DNA of 64,000 nucleotides from an uncultured Bacilli bacterium (GTDB taxonomy: Bacteria > Bacillota_I > Bacilli_A > RF39 > UBA660): assembly GCA_934085585.1 (NCBI GenBank), contig CAKOHI010000002.1, forward strand, positions 1 through 64,000, written 5' to 3'. Under the pieces are notes generated by a model. It saw only the letters and a list, made by a program, of their open reading frames with translations. It was not told the origin of the DNA and made no database searches. A program made the position numbers and the translations under genes. This document shows, piece by piece, positions 1-7,787 of the stretch (position 1 is the first letter of the stretch; every line of letters starts with the position of its first letter).

Positions 1-73
<73 letters not shown>

Positions 74-88
74 ATAACAAATTTAATT

Positions 89-181
89 TGGCGGAGGAAA
101 AGGGATTCGAACCCCTGCGCCGCTTTCACGACCTGTCGGTTTTCAAGACCGATCCCTTCAACCGAACTTGGGTATTCCTCC
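89..181 (-). tRNA. tRNA-Ser (TGA)
   Basis: The minus strand gives acceptor GGAGGAA pairing with TTCCTCC, then G and an encoded CCA at 89-91. The anticodon TGA sits in the loop CTTGAAA. The long variable arm between anticodon and T stems is typical of serine tRNAs (93 nt with CCA). Confidence 0.95.
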
Positions 182-207
182 ATGCACTCTTTTTCGAATG
201 CACTATG

Positions 208-237
208 ATTATAACAAATTAAATCTATTGTTGTCAA
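208..237 (-). promoter_or_regulatory. promoter of the tRNA-Ser/tRNA-fMet operon
   Basis: On the minus strand TTGACA (complement of 232-237) is followed after 18 bp by TATAAT (complement of 208-213), about 27 bp upstream of tRNA-Ser. Both hexamers match the sigma-A consensus perfectly. Confidence 0.75.
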
Positions 238-278
238 CTATATTTTATGAAAAAATTAAAGAAATTTTACAAAAAGAC

Positions 279-307
279 TTGAAATTGATAAAATTTTATA
301 TTATACT
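279..307 (+). promoter_or_regulatory. promoter of tRNA-Leu
   Basis: TTGAAA at 279-284, a 17-bp spacer and TATACT at 302-307 lie about 30 bp upstream of the tRNA-Leu 5' end. Confidence 0.6.
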
Positions 308-338
308 TAAGAAGTCTTATTCATTAAGACAGTGCCTT

Positions 339-427
339 GCCCAAGTGGCGGAATAGGTAGACGCACAGGACTTAAAATCCTGCGGGTGTTAAAACCCGTG
401 CCGGTTCAAGTCCGGCCTTGGGCACCA
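339..427 (+). tRNA. tRNA-Leu (TAA)
   Basis: Acceptor GCCCAAG pairs with CTTGGGC, followed by A and an encoded CCA (424-427 is ACCA). The anticodon loop CTTAAAA carries TAA, and a long variable arm is present as expected for leucine tRNAs. The gene lies opposite to the preceding two tRNAs. Confidence 0.96.
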
Positions 428-439
428 ATTTGATAATTA

Positions 440-468
440 CTCGAACTAATTTATAGTTCGAGTTTTTT
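440..468 (+). terminator. Rho-independent terminator of tRNA-Leu
   Basis: A perfect 9-bp stem (CTCGAACTA / TAGTTCGAG at 440-448 and 454-462) is followed by six T. Confidence 0.85.
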
Positions 469-523
469 ATATTTTTTTGTTTTTCTTAAAAAAATATGTT
501 AATATTAATACAGGGTGACAAGA

Positions 524-1996
524 ATGTATTTAGAAAAACTAAAAGAATATCAAAAAGAAATATTTGATTTACAACACATTATTAATATTATTGAATGGGA
601 TTTAAAAATATCAACCCCAGAAGATGAAAAAGATGAAGTTATAAAACTAATTGGCACATTAGAAGATAAACTATTTAAGTTAGAAAATAACGAAGAACAT
701 GAAAAAGTTCTAAAAGATGCTATTAATAGTGATGAATTTAAAAAATTAGATGATAATGAACAAAGATATATAAAAGCTTTATTAAAAAAATATCAAAAAA
801 GAGCAAATGTTCCAAATGAATTTTATGTAAGATATACGGAGTTTGTTCATAAAAGTACAATAATCTGGGAAAAAGCAAAGGCAAATAATAATTATGAAGA
901 ATTTAAACCATTTTTAGCAAAAATAATAGAATTAACAAAAGAATATTACGGTTATATAAATAGTGGAAAAAATTTATATGATGCTATGTTAGAAGATTAT
1001 GAACCCAATCTAACAAGTGAAGTAATAGATGAACTTTTTGGTAAACTAAAAGAAAAGATATTACCATTAATACCCAATAAAATAAAAGAAGTACCATTTG
1101 TTAAAATAAATAGTAATGAAAGTGATATATTAAAATGTGCAGAGTTTTTGTTAGATTACATAGGCTTTGATATGAACAAAGGAGCTCTTGGAATTTATCC
1201 ACATGGATATACTGAAAAAATTGGCAACAACGATATTAGAATAGCTTTTAAAAAGACAGATAATGCTCTAGATTTTGTAAGCACAATTATTCATGAAGGT
1301 GGTCATGGCATTTTAGAACAAAATGTCTCAAGAAAACTTACTCAATATGAATGTATGACATGTGATAATATAAATGCTCTTCATGAAAGTCAATCGAGAT
1401 TTTTCGAAAACATTTTAGGTCGCAACATAAATTTTTGGATACCGATTTATGATAAAGTAAAAGACTTACTAAAATTAGATGTAGAACTAGAAGAATTTGT
1501 TAAATATTTAAATACATCAACACCAAGTTTAGTTAGAACCGAGGCAGATGAACTTACATATTGTATGCACATAATATTAAGATATGAAATTGAACGCGAT
1601 TTATTTAGTGAAAAATTATGTGTTAATGATCTACCTAAAGTATGGAAAGAAAAAATGCAAGAATATTTGCATGTGGAAGTTACTAGTGATAAAGATGGGG
1701 TCCTTCAAGACCTTCATTGGGCTGATGGAGATTTTGGCTATTTTCCTTCATATTTAATTGGATCTATTTATGATGGAATGTTTTTAGAAATCATTGAAAA
1801 AGAATTAGGAAATATAGATAAGTTATTAAAAGATGGCAAAATAAAACTAATAACAAAATATTTAATTGACAATATTTATGTTAATGGAGGTGCTTATACC
1901 GGAAAAGAAGTTTTAAATAGACTTGGTGTAAAAAATTTAAGTGTTGAACCATTAGTTAATTACTTTAATAAAAAATATGGACAAACCAAATGCTAA
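524..1996 (+). CDS. M32-family metallocarboxypeptidase
   Basis: This is a zinc metallocarboxypeptidase of the Taq/Pfu type (peptidase family M32), expected to trim C-terminal residues from peptides in the cytoplasm. The HEGGH zinc motif lies at residues 257-261. It is followed by a HESQSRFFEN stretch and, further on, by TEADELTYCMHIILRYEIER, both typical of M32. The length of 490 aa equals the family norm. A GTG at 515 is also in frame, but the AGGGTGA at 512-518 is best read as the ribosome binding site for ATG 524, five bases away. The stop codon lies inside the following terminator hairpin. The identification is secure from family knowledge; substrate preference cannot be read. Confidence 0.92.
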   Translation: MYLEKLKEYQKEIFDLQHIINIIEWDLKISTPEDEKDEVIKLIGTLEDKLFKLENNEEHEKVLKDAINSDEFKKLDDNEQRYIKALLKKYQKRANVPNEFYVRYTEFVHKSTIIWEKAKANNNYEEFKPFLAKIIELTKEYYGYINSGKNLYDAMLEDYEPNLTSEVIDELFGKLKEKILPLIPNKIKEVPFVKINSNESDILKCAEFLLDYIGFDMNKGALGIYPHGYTEKIGNNDIRIAFKKTDNALDFVSTIIHEGGHGILEQNVSRKLTQYECMTCDNINALHESQSRFFENILGRNINFWIPIYDKVKDLLKLDVELEEFVKYLNTSTPSLVRTEADELTYCMHIILRYEIERDLFSEKLCVNDLPKVWKEKMQEYLHVEVTSDKDGVLQDLHWADGDFGYFPSYLIGSIYDGMFLEIIEKELGNIDKLLKDGKIKLITKYLIDNIYVNGGAYTGKEVLNRLGVKNLSVEPLVNYFNKKYGQTKC

Positions 1997-2021
1997 TAAG
2001 AGATTGTTAGCATTTATTTTA
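1988..2021 (+). terminator. terminator after the M32 carboxypeptidase
   Basis: AAATGCTAA (1988-1996) pairs perfectly with TTAGCATTT (2007-2015), followed by ATTTTA. The stem includes the carboxypeptidase stop codon. Confidence 0.65.
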
Positions 2022-2032
2022 TATGCTATAAT
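2005..2032 (+). promoter_or_regulatory. extended -10 promoter of the PF06541 gene
   Basis: TTGTTA at 2005-2010, 16 bp, then TGC-TATAAT at 2024-2032. The -35 hexamer lies in the right half of the preceding terminator. A start site near 2039 would leave only about 10 nt before ATG 2049. Confidence 0.55.
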
Positions 2033-2048
2033 TTATAATGTGAGAAGT

Positions 2049-2681
2049 ATGGAAAAAGAGAAGAACGTGTATTATTTATTTTGGATATTTATTATAGGGT
2101 GTGTAGTTGGTTATGTAGTTGAAGGTATATTTTCATTAATAAAATGGAAAGAATTTATAAATCATTCAGCTGTAGTTATCGGGCCATTTAATGCTGCATA
2201 TGGACTTGGGGCTTTGCTTTTAAGCGCTATTTTATATAAATTTAGAGACGATAAAGTTTGGAAAATTTTTATAATAGGTTTTATTGGAGGATCCATTTTA
2301 GAATACATAATGAGTTTAGGTATGGAATTAGTTTTGGGTTTTACAGCCTGGGATTATTCAAGAAAACCTTTAAATATAAATGGAAGAATTTGTGTTAGAT
2401 ATTCTCTTTTTTGGGGAGCTTTGGGAGTAATATGGATAAAATATATTTATCCTTGGTTAATAAAACTTATTGATAAAATGGATTATAAAGTTGGCAAAAA
2501 AATTGCAATTTGGTTAAGTGTATTTTTAGTTTTCGATGTCATTTTAACTGGAATTGCAATAAATCGAGCAAGACAAAAAGAAAAAGAAATTGAAGCCAAA
2601 TATAAATATGAAGAAATTCTTGATAAGACATTCAATAAAGAGTATTTAAAAAATATGTATAATGATAGTTGGAGTGATTAG
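2049..2681 (+). CDS. PF06541-type putative ABC-transporter permease (membrane protein)
   Basis: This integral membrane protein of about 210 aa belongs to the 'putative ABC-transporter type IV' family. The YLFWIFIIGCVVGYVVEG helix, the GPFNAAYGLGALL segment and the family signature NINGRICVRYSLFWG are visible, and a long basic C-terminal tail follows. An upstream in-frame ATG at 1977 exists but would overlap the preceding gene and lies upstream of the promoter, so ATG 2049 is preferred. A second family member occurs at 42473-43153. No ATPase partner adjoins, so transport function is inferred from the family name only. The next gene starts one base after its stop. Confidence 0.75.
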   Translation: MEKEKNVYYLFWIFIIGCVVGYVVEGIFSLIKWKEFINHSAVVIGPFNAAYGLGALLLSAILYKFRDDKVWKIFIIGFIGGSILEYIMSLGMELVLGFTAWDYSRKPLNINGRICVRYSLFWGALGVIWIKYIYPWLIKLIDKMDYKVGKKIAIWLSVFLVFDVILTGIAINRARQKEKEIEAKYKYEEILDKTFNKEYLKNMYNDSWSD

Positions 2682-3758
2682 ATGAAAATAGTAGTATTTA
2701 CATGTAGCACCGGGGGAGGACATAATAGTTGTGCTAAATATATAGCTAGTGAATTTAATAAAAGAAATATTACCTGTGATGTAAAAGATTATATGGAACT
2801 AGCAGGAAATAATGCAAGTAGAAAAGCTGAAAAAATGTATTTAGATTCAACAAAGGGAAAAGGTAATATTTTTAAAACAGTTTATAAACTTGGTGAACTT
2901 TACAATAAAACAGGTATTAAAAGTCCAGTTTACGCTTTTAATAAATTAGTGGTAAACAAACTTGACGATTACTTAACAAGTAATAATTATGATTTAGCGA
3001 TTGGCACACATGTTTTTCCTTGTCTTGCCCTAACAGCGTTAAAGAAAAAGAAAGATATAAAATTTATCAATGTTGCCACAGATTATGAATGTATCCCATT
3101 TTGGAATGAAACAAATCCTGATTTATTTGTTATACCAAGTAAGCTTTTAATTCCAAAATTCGTTGAAAAGAAAATAAATGAAGAAATTCTTTTACCAATA
3201 GGAATACCTGTTGCATCAAGCTTTTTTGAAAACTATGAAAAAATAAATGTCCCAGATGATAAAAAAAGAGTTTTATTAACATCAGGAAGTATGGGTTTCG
3301 GAGAAGTAAAAGAATGCGTAAATAAAATTCTTGAAGAAATAGATTGTTATTTAATCGTAGTATGTGGCACAAATAAAGAATTAAAAGAAGATCTTGATAA
3401 AATAAATAATAGTAATTTATATGTATTAGGTTTTATTAATAACATGAATTCCTATATGAAAAATAGTGATATTATTATAGCTAAACTCGGAGGTCTTACC
3501 TCAACTGAAATAACGATGATGAGAAAACCTTTTATTTTAATGATGCCAATACCTGGGGTAGAAAATTATAATGCTAGTTTTTTTGAAAGTAATAACATGG
3601 CATTACGAGCTAATAATGTAAATGAAGTTGTATCGTGTACAAAAAATTTACTTTTAGATAGTAAATTGTGTCAAGTATTAATTGACAATCAAAAAAAATA
3701 TATAAATAAAGATAGTGCTAAAGATTTAGTGGATTGTGTTATAAAAAAATGGAGTTAA
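2682..3758 (+). CDS. MGDG-synthase/UgtP-like diacylglycerol glycosyltransferase
   Basis: This is a GT28-family glycosyltransferase that transfers sugar from UDP-sugar to diacylglycerol at the membrane, making glycolipids that can also anchor lipoteichoic acid. The N-terminal STGGGHNSCAKYIA (about residues 9-22) is the MGDG-synthase nucleotide/acceptor loop. The C-terminal half has the GT28 pattern with LTSGSMGFGEVKE and AKLGGLTSTEI, the latter matching the sugar-nucleotide-binding GGxxT motif. The 358-aa length is near the family norm. It follows the PF06541 gene without a gap and shares its promoter. The later LtaS-like gene (60431) fits the same envelope pathway. The exact sugar is unknown. 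Confidence 0.85.
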   Translation: MKIVVFTCSTGGGHNSCAKYIASEFNKRNITCDVKDYMELAGNNASRKAEKMYLDSTKGKGNIFKTVYKLGELYNKTGIKSPVYAFNKLVVNKLDDYLTSNNYDLAIGTHVFPCLALTALKKKKDIKFINVATDYECIPFWNETNPDLFVIPSKLLIPKFVEKKINEEILLPIGIPVASSFFENYEKINVPDDKKRVLLTSGSMGFGEVKECVNKILEEIDCYLIVVCGTNKELKEDLDKINNSNLYVLGFINNMNSYMKNSDIIIAKLGGLTSTEITMMRKPFILMMPIPGVENYNASFFESNNMALRANNVNEVVSCTKNLLLDSKLCQVLIDNQKKYINKDSAKDLVDCVIKKWS

Positions 3759-3774
3759 AGTATCAAATTCATAC

Positions 3775-3803
3775 TTTACAATATTTAAATTATTTGCTAT
3801 AAT
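3775..3803 (+). promoter_or_regulatory. promoter of the helical-repeat operon
   Basis: TTTACA at 3775-3780, 17 bp, then TGC-TATAAT (-10 at 3798-3803), 27 bp before ATG 3830. Confidence 0.7.
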
Positions 3804-3829
3804 CTATTCATAATAAAGGGCGTGATTAA

Positions 3830-5119
3830 ATGAAAGTGTTATCAAACGAAGTTAAATCATTATTAGATAAGCTATATAACTTACGTGGTGAAGATAGTAT
3901 CATACTAGCAAAAATGAATAAAGAAAGAGAAGAAGCAATAGAAACTGGAGAAAGAACCAAGAATGAAAAAACAATATTGCTTGAAAAAATAGAAAAATTA
4001 ACAAAAGAAGAAGAAACGTTGCAAGAAGAAGGAAAAAAACTTACTTCTATTTTAAGTAACATTAATAGAGATGATTTTGCTACCATTTTAGATCGTCTCC
4101 AAATAGATTTTGATCCAGCATCAATTAATGAAAAAGTAAATAGTATGTTACCCGAAACAATTGAAAAGGTAGTAACAGAAAATAAAAAAGCTAGTGAAGA
4201 ACTAGAAAGTGTTGAAGCTGAAATGAATAATGCAATAACCAAAGTTGAAGAATTAGGCATTAGAAAAGATGAAGCTTTAAGTAATCAGGCAAAATTAAAT
4301 GAATATTTTGATTTAGCCCTTGAAGGAAATATCAATATCACAAGGGACGCAATAACAAGCTTACTTGAAAAGTTTGATTTTAATGAAGATGAACAAAGAG
4401 AAGCTGCTAAAATATTAATGTTCCCAGAAGATGCTTTATATGAATATGATGCAACATATAAAAGTGGTGGAGCAGTAAATGGAAAAACAATAACTGAAGT
4501 TTTAATGGAAGCTAAAAAAGAATCAACATCTAATAAAGAAAAAATGGATACTAAAGAATTAGATACTAGTTTAGAATCATCATCACTTGAAGATATATTT
4601 GATAAAGTAATAGATGAAAATAAGATTGAAGAAATTGAAAGTCCAGTAGAAAATGAAAATATTGAAGTAAAAGAAGAGCATCAAGAAGAAATAAAACCTT
4701 TATTTAGTAGTGATGAATCATTAAGTAATTTAAGTAATGAAAATAAAGAAAAAAAGATTGAAAAAGAAGATGTAATAAAATTACTAGAAAGTCTTAATGT
4801 AAATACTGCTAAACTAGTAACAGAAGAAATTAACAAATTATTAGAAAATTATGATGAAGAATTAATAAAGAAAAATGTAAATTCTCTAAAAGAAAGTAAC
4901 ATAGACTTAAATGTAATAAATAGTAATATAGAAATTTTATTAGATAAAGAATTAAAAGCAAAAGTTGATAAATTATTATCAATTGGTAAAGAAGCAAGAG
5001 ATATAAGTCTTACGCCAAGTGTATTAAAAAAATATGATTTACAAGGATTAAATAATACAATAAGCGTATTAGAATTAAGTGGACTTGATCCAAAGAAGGT
5101 TCCATTAATGGCTTATTAG
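3830..5119 (+). CDS. uncharacterised coiled-coil/helical-repeat protein
   Basis: I recognise no characterised family. The 429-aa product is almost entirely helical and very rich in Glu and Lys. Residues about 20-145 have coiled-coil heptads. A middle acidic, low-complexity section lies around residues 225-310. The C-terminal quarter consists of short helix pairs of the form LLExLNVxxxLVxxxINKLL, resembling the spacing of mTERF-like or other alpha-solenoid repeats. No signal peptide or membrane segment is present, so it should be cytoplasmic. It is the first gene of a three-gene operon with the related proteins at 5133 and 5801. A structural or scaffold role is inference. Confidence 0.6.
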   Translation: MKVLSNEVKSLLDKLYNLRGEDSIILAKMNKEREEAIETGERTKNEKTILLEKIEKLTKEEETLQEEGKKLTSILSNINRDDFATILDRLQIDFDPASINEKVNSMLPETIEKVVTENKKASEELESVEAEMNNAITKVEELGIRKDEALSNQAKLNEYFDLALEGNINITRDAITSLLEKFDFNEDEQREAAKILMFPEDALYEYDATYKSGGAVNGKTITEVLMEAKKESTSNKEKMDTKELDTSLESSSLEDIFDKVIDENKIEEIESPVENENIEVKEEHQEEIKPLFSSDESLSNLSNENKEKKIEKEDVIKLLESLNVNTAKLVTEEINKLLENYDEELIKKNVNSLKESNIDLNVINSNIEILLDKELKAKVDKLLSIGKEARDISLTPSVLKKYDLQGLNNTISVLELSGLDPKKVPLMAY

Positions 5120-5132
5120 AAAGGAGCAAAAA

Positions 5133-5804
5133 ATGAAGTCTTTTGAAGAAATAAAAAATATTTATGAAGCAGCAAAATCTGAAATTGATCAAACAAAAGA
5201 ACATCCAGAAAAATTTATAGTTTCATTAGGATTAGCATATCCTGAAAATATAGAATTTTTAAAAAATCCTGAATATGCAATAAAATTAAGTGCTAGTGAT
5301 TGGATAGTATTAGCAATAGAACCAGAAATACTAAAGAAAACAGTTTTAAGAGCAAAGGATTTAGGATTTCTTGAAGCATATCAACAAAATCCATCATTTT
5401 TAAAACAAGATGTAGACAAAGTAATAAAAAGAATGGGAGAACTTGAACATTTAGGAATTCCTTATAAAAGTGAAAAAGGAAAGTATCAATCATTTCTATT
5501 TAGTGAAAGAGGATTTACTTATGTTATAAATGAAGTAGAAAAAAAAAGTAATGATTTAACTCCCAGGATTAATGATTATGAATTAAAAGAATTAGCAGAT
5601 AGAGTTATAGAAACTTTTGCTATGGAAAATAAAAAACAAGAAATTTATAAAAATTTAGAATTAGTAGAAAAAGAAGGATTGGGACTTAAAGAAACTTTAA
5701 TGAAGGTTTTTGGGACATATAGTGATAATCTTGATTATTTAAGTTCTAATATTGATGAAATAATTGCTAATAATAATGAAATAGCGAAAGGAAGAGTAGC
5801 ATGA
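5133..5804 (+). CDS. uncharacterised helical-repeat protein
   Basis: A 223-aa helical protein with a strong ribosome binding site (AAAGGAG), 13 bp after the previous gene. It contains mTERF-like helix pairs such as LRAKDLGFLEAYQQNPSFL, in which a 'position-helix' precedes an 'NP' turn. It is not recognised as a named family. It overlaps the following gene by four bases (ATGA), indicating translational coupling. Confidence 0.6.
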   Translation: MKSFEEIKNIYEAAKSEIDQTKEHPEKFIVSLGLAYPENIEFLKNPEYAIKLSASDWIVLAIEPEILKKTVLRAKDLGFLEAYQQNPSFLKQDVDKVIKRMGELEHLGIPYKSEKGKYQSFLFSERGFTYVINEVEKKSNDLTPRINDYELKELADRVIETFAMENKKQEIYKNLELVEKEGLGLKETLMKVFGTYSDNLDYLSSNIDEIIANNNEIAKGRVA

Positions 5805-6088
5805 AGTTTTTAGAAGAATGTGGATTTTTAGAAGAAGATATTAAAGAATATGAAGGAAATACTCCCGAATTAGTAAGAAAAACAATAGATGAACATGAAG
5901 CTTTAGTTAAAACTAATATAGACTTCTTAAAAAATTTAGGGATTAAAACTTATAAAGAAATATTTATTAATTATCCAGATATGTTTTTAATGGATGCTAG
6001 TAATTTTGAAAAATCATTTACACAATATAATCAAGAAGAAATGATTGAAAAACTAAACGCTAATTTCAAAATGGTAAAATGGCTATAA
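5801..6088 (+). CDS. small helical-repeat protein
   Basis: A 95-aa protein, translationally coupled to the previous gene through an ATGA overlap. It carries the pattern NLGIKTYKEIFINYPDMFL, the same 'LGI...I...NP/YPD.FL' unit that defines mTERF-like repeats. This suggests that all three proteins of the operon are built from one repeat type. Function unknown. Confidence 0.6.
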   Translation: MKFLEECGFLEEDIKEYEGNTPELVRKTIDEHEALVKTNIDFLKNLGIKTYKEIFINYPDMFLMDASNFEKSFTQYNQEEMIEKLNANFKMVKWL

Positions 6089-6118
6089 AAAAATAACTTT
6101 CAAAAAGTTATTTTTTTT
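6087..6118. terminator. bidirectional terminator
   Basis: An AAATAACTTT / AAAGTTATTT stem is flanked by A and T runs on both sides. It serves the + strand operon ending at 6088 and the convergent gene ending at 6108, whose stop codon lies inside it. Confidence 0.8.
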
Positions 6119-6920
6119 GCAGTGTATAAATATTTATTTCAGGCTTATTAAATAATCTAAAGTTTATATTTTCGGTTCCAATACCACCAGAGATAAATAG
6201 TTTTTTACCATTTACTTCATAATAATTATTTATATAAGATCTAGCACCATCTTTTTTTATTAATCCTCCATAAAATGGAATAACAATTTGTCCTTTTAAG
6301 GAATGCCCCGCTAAAACTACTTGAACATCTTTATCATTTATGGCTAATACATTATCTGGATAATGAGTTAAAACTAAATTAAAGAAAGTTTCTTTGTCAT
6401 CAATTTCAAATGCTTTATCAATATCATTAGTATTTGTTATACCAGTTATTTTTAAAGGAGTTATATCTTTATAAAACAAGTAAGTAGATTGATTGTCTAA
6501 AATTTGAAAAGAAGTATTATTCATTATATTTATAAAATCCTCTTTTAATGATAAATCATTATCACCGAATACAGCATATTTATATAAATTACATTCAAGT
6601 TTATTTAAAATATCTATTAAATTATTTTTATCATCATTAGTTAAATTATTTTTTTTGTTTAATAAGTCTCCGGTAAAAACAATAATATCAGGATTTCTAT
6701 CGTTTATAGAATTAACAATTTTTTTGATTCTATCTAAGTCATTTTTATCTTTTATTAATAAATCACTTATTTGAGCAATTTTAAAATCGTTAAAAGAATC
6801 GGGTAAATTAGTAATATTTATATTTTGATCAACAATTTTAAAACCACTTGTATTTATTAAAAATCCATAGCCAGTAATAATAACAATTATAAATAAAATA
6901 ATAAAAATAATTTTCTTCAT
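6108..6920 (-). CDS. degenerate metallophosphoesterase (calcineurin-like), membrane-anchored
   Basis: A 270-aa YkuE-like protein with one N-terminal membrane segment (residues about 4-22) and an outward-facing calcineurin-like domain. The fold markers are clear: AQISDLL, DIIVFTGDLL, a FGDND block, LTHYPD and AGHSLKGQ. Several metal ligands differ from the family. DxH reads DLL, GNHD reads GDND, and GHTHGGQ reads GHSLKGQ, while the first Asp, the GD, the THYPD His and the first GH His remain. It may be inactive or use altered metal chemistry; that is inference. It stands alone on the minus strand between two convergent or divergent operons. Confidence 0.8.
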   Translation of the reverse strand: MKKIIFIILFIIVIITGYGFLINTSGFKIVDQNINITNLPDSFNDFKIAQISDLLIKDKNDLDRIKKIVNSINDRNPDIIVFTGDLLNKKNNLTNDDKNNLIDILNKLECNLYKYAVFGDNDLSLKEDFINIMNNTSFQILDNQSTYLFYKDITPLKITGITNTNDIDKAFEIDDKETFFNLVLTHYPDNVLAINDKDVQVVLAGHSLKGQIVIPFYGGLIKKDGARSYINNYYEVNGKKLFISGGIGTENINFRLFNKPEINIYTLQKK

Positions 6921-6966
6921 AAATCCTTATCCTTAATATAAATAATAATATCATAGATAATTAAAA

Positions 6967-6995
6967 TTTACAATTGAAAATTTTTAAGTTATATG
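6967..6995 (+). promoter_or_regulatory. possible promoter of the Tad-like cluster
   Basis: TTTACA (6967-6972), 17 bp, TATATG (6990-6995), 27 bp before ATG 7023. A moderate match only. Confidence 0.4.
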
Positions 6996-7022
6996 TTAAA
7001 CTAGTCATAGGTAGGTGACGAA

Positions 7023-7787
7023 ATGGGCAAATTTAGGAAATTTATTTTATCTATACTATCTTTTGTATTAATAATTGGAAATGCAAAAGCAGCTGCATGC
7101 GACTATGAAGAAAAAGCACAATTAAATAAAGAGGTTGCCAATGTTAAAGCTAATTATGAAATAAAAGAAAGAATTTTAGATCCAAGTGAGTATACAATCC
7201 CAGATGCGATACTAGGGACTGAAGCAGAAGCTACATATGTAGCAAAAACAGATTACATACAAGTTAATATTCTTAATATTACAAAGAATATGTATGTAGA
7301 GGTTACAAATGATAAAAATTCAGAATCAAAGACATACACATATGCAGATGCTAAAGATGGAAATATTTCATTTGACTGGTATAATATAGGTGAGTTAGTT
7401 AAGTATACGATTAAAGTTTACGCATCAAGTGAAACAGGATGTAATGGAAATACATTAAAAACTTTATATGTATCACTTCCTAGATATAATGACTATTCAA
7501 CTTACAATATATGTTCAAAAGTACCAGAATATTATATGTGTCAAGAATATGTTACATATGAAGATACTGGGTATAGTACATTTGTAAAAAGAGTAAAAGA
7601 AGAAGTAACTAAAAAAGAAGAAAAAGAAAAAGAAGAACAAGAAAGAAAAAGCAAATGGTACAATAAAATGTTTGATTTTATAAAAGATCATAAAACAGCA
7701 TTTATTGTCGGGGGAATCACATTGGTTGTAGTTGCCGGAGGAGCAACATATATAATAATTAAAAAACGTAGGAGAAGTATAATATGA
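7023..7787 (+). CDS. secreted surface protein with C-terminal membrane anchor
   Basis: A 254-aa protein with a classical signal peptide (hydrophobic core about residues 8-20, AKA-type cleavage site near 23). An extracellular domain with about six Cys follows, then a charged Lys/Glu helix (about 190-212), and a single membrane segment (about 225-246) with a basic KKRRR tail. That topology is of a type I membrane protein. It opens the Tad-like cluster, has AGGTGA at optimal distance, and overlaps the next gene by ATGA. Role unknown; association with the secretion apparatus is inferred from position. Confidence 0.75.
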   Translation: MGKFRKFILSILSFVLIIGNAKAAACDYEEKAQLNKEVANVKANYEIKERILDPSEYTIPDAILGTEAEATYVAKTDYIQVNILNITKNMYVEVTNDKNSESKTYTYADAKDGNISFDWYNIGELVKYTIKVYASSETGCNGNTLKTLYVSLPRYNDYSTYNICSKVPEYYMCQEYVTYEDTGYSTFVKRVKEEVTKKEEKEKEEQERKSKWYNKMFDFIKDHKTAFIVGGITLVVVAGGATYIIIKKRRRSII

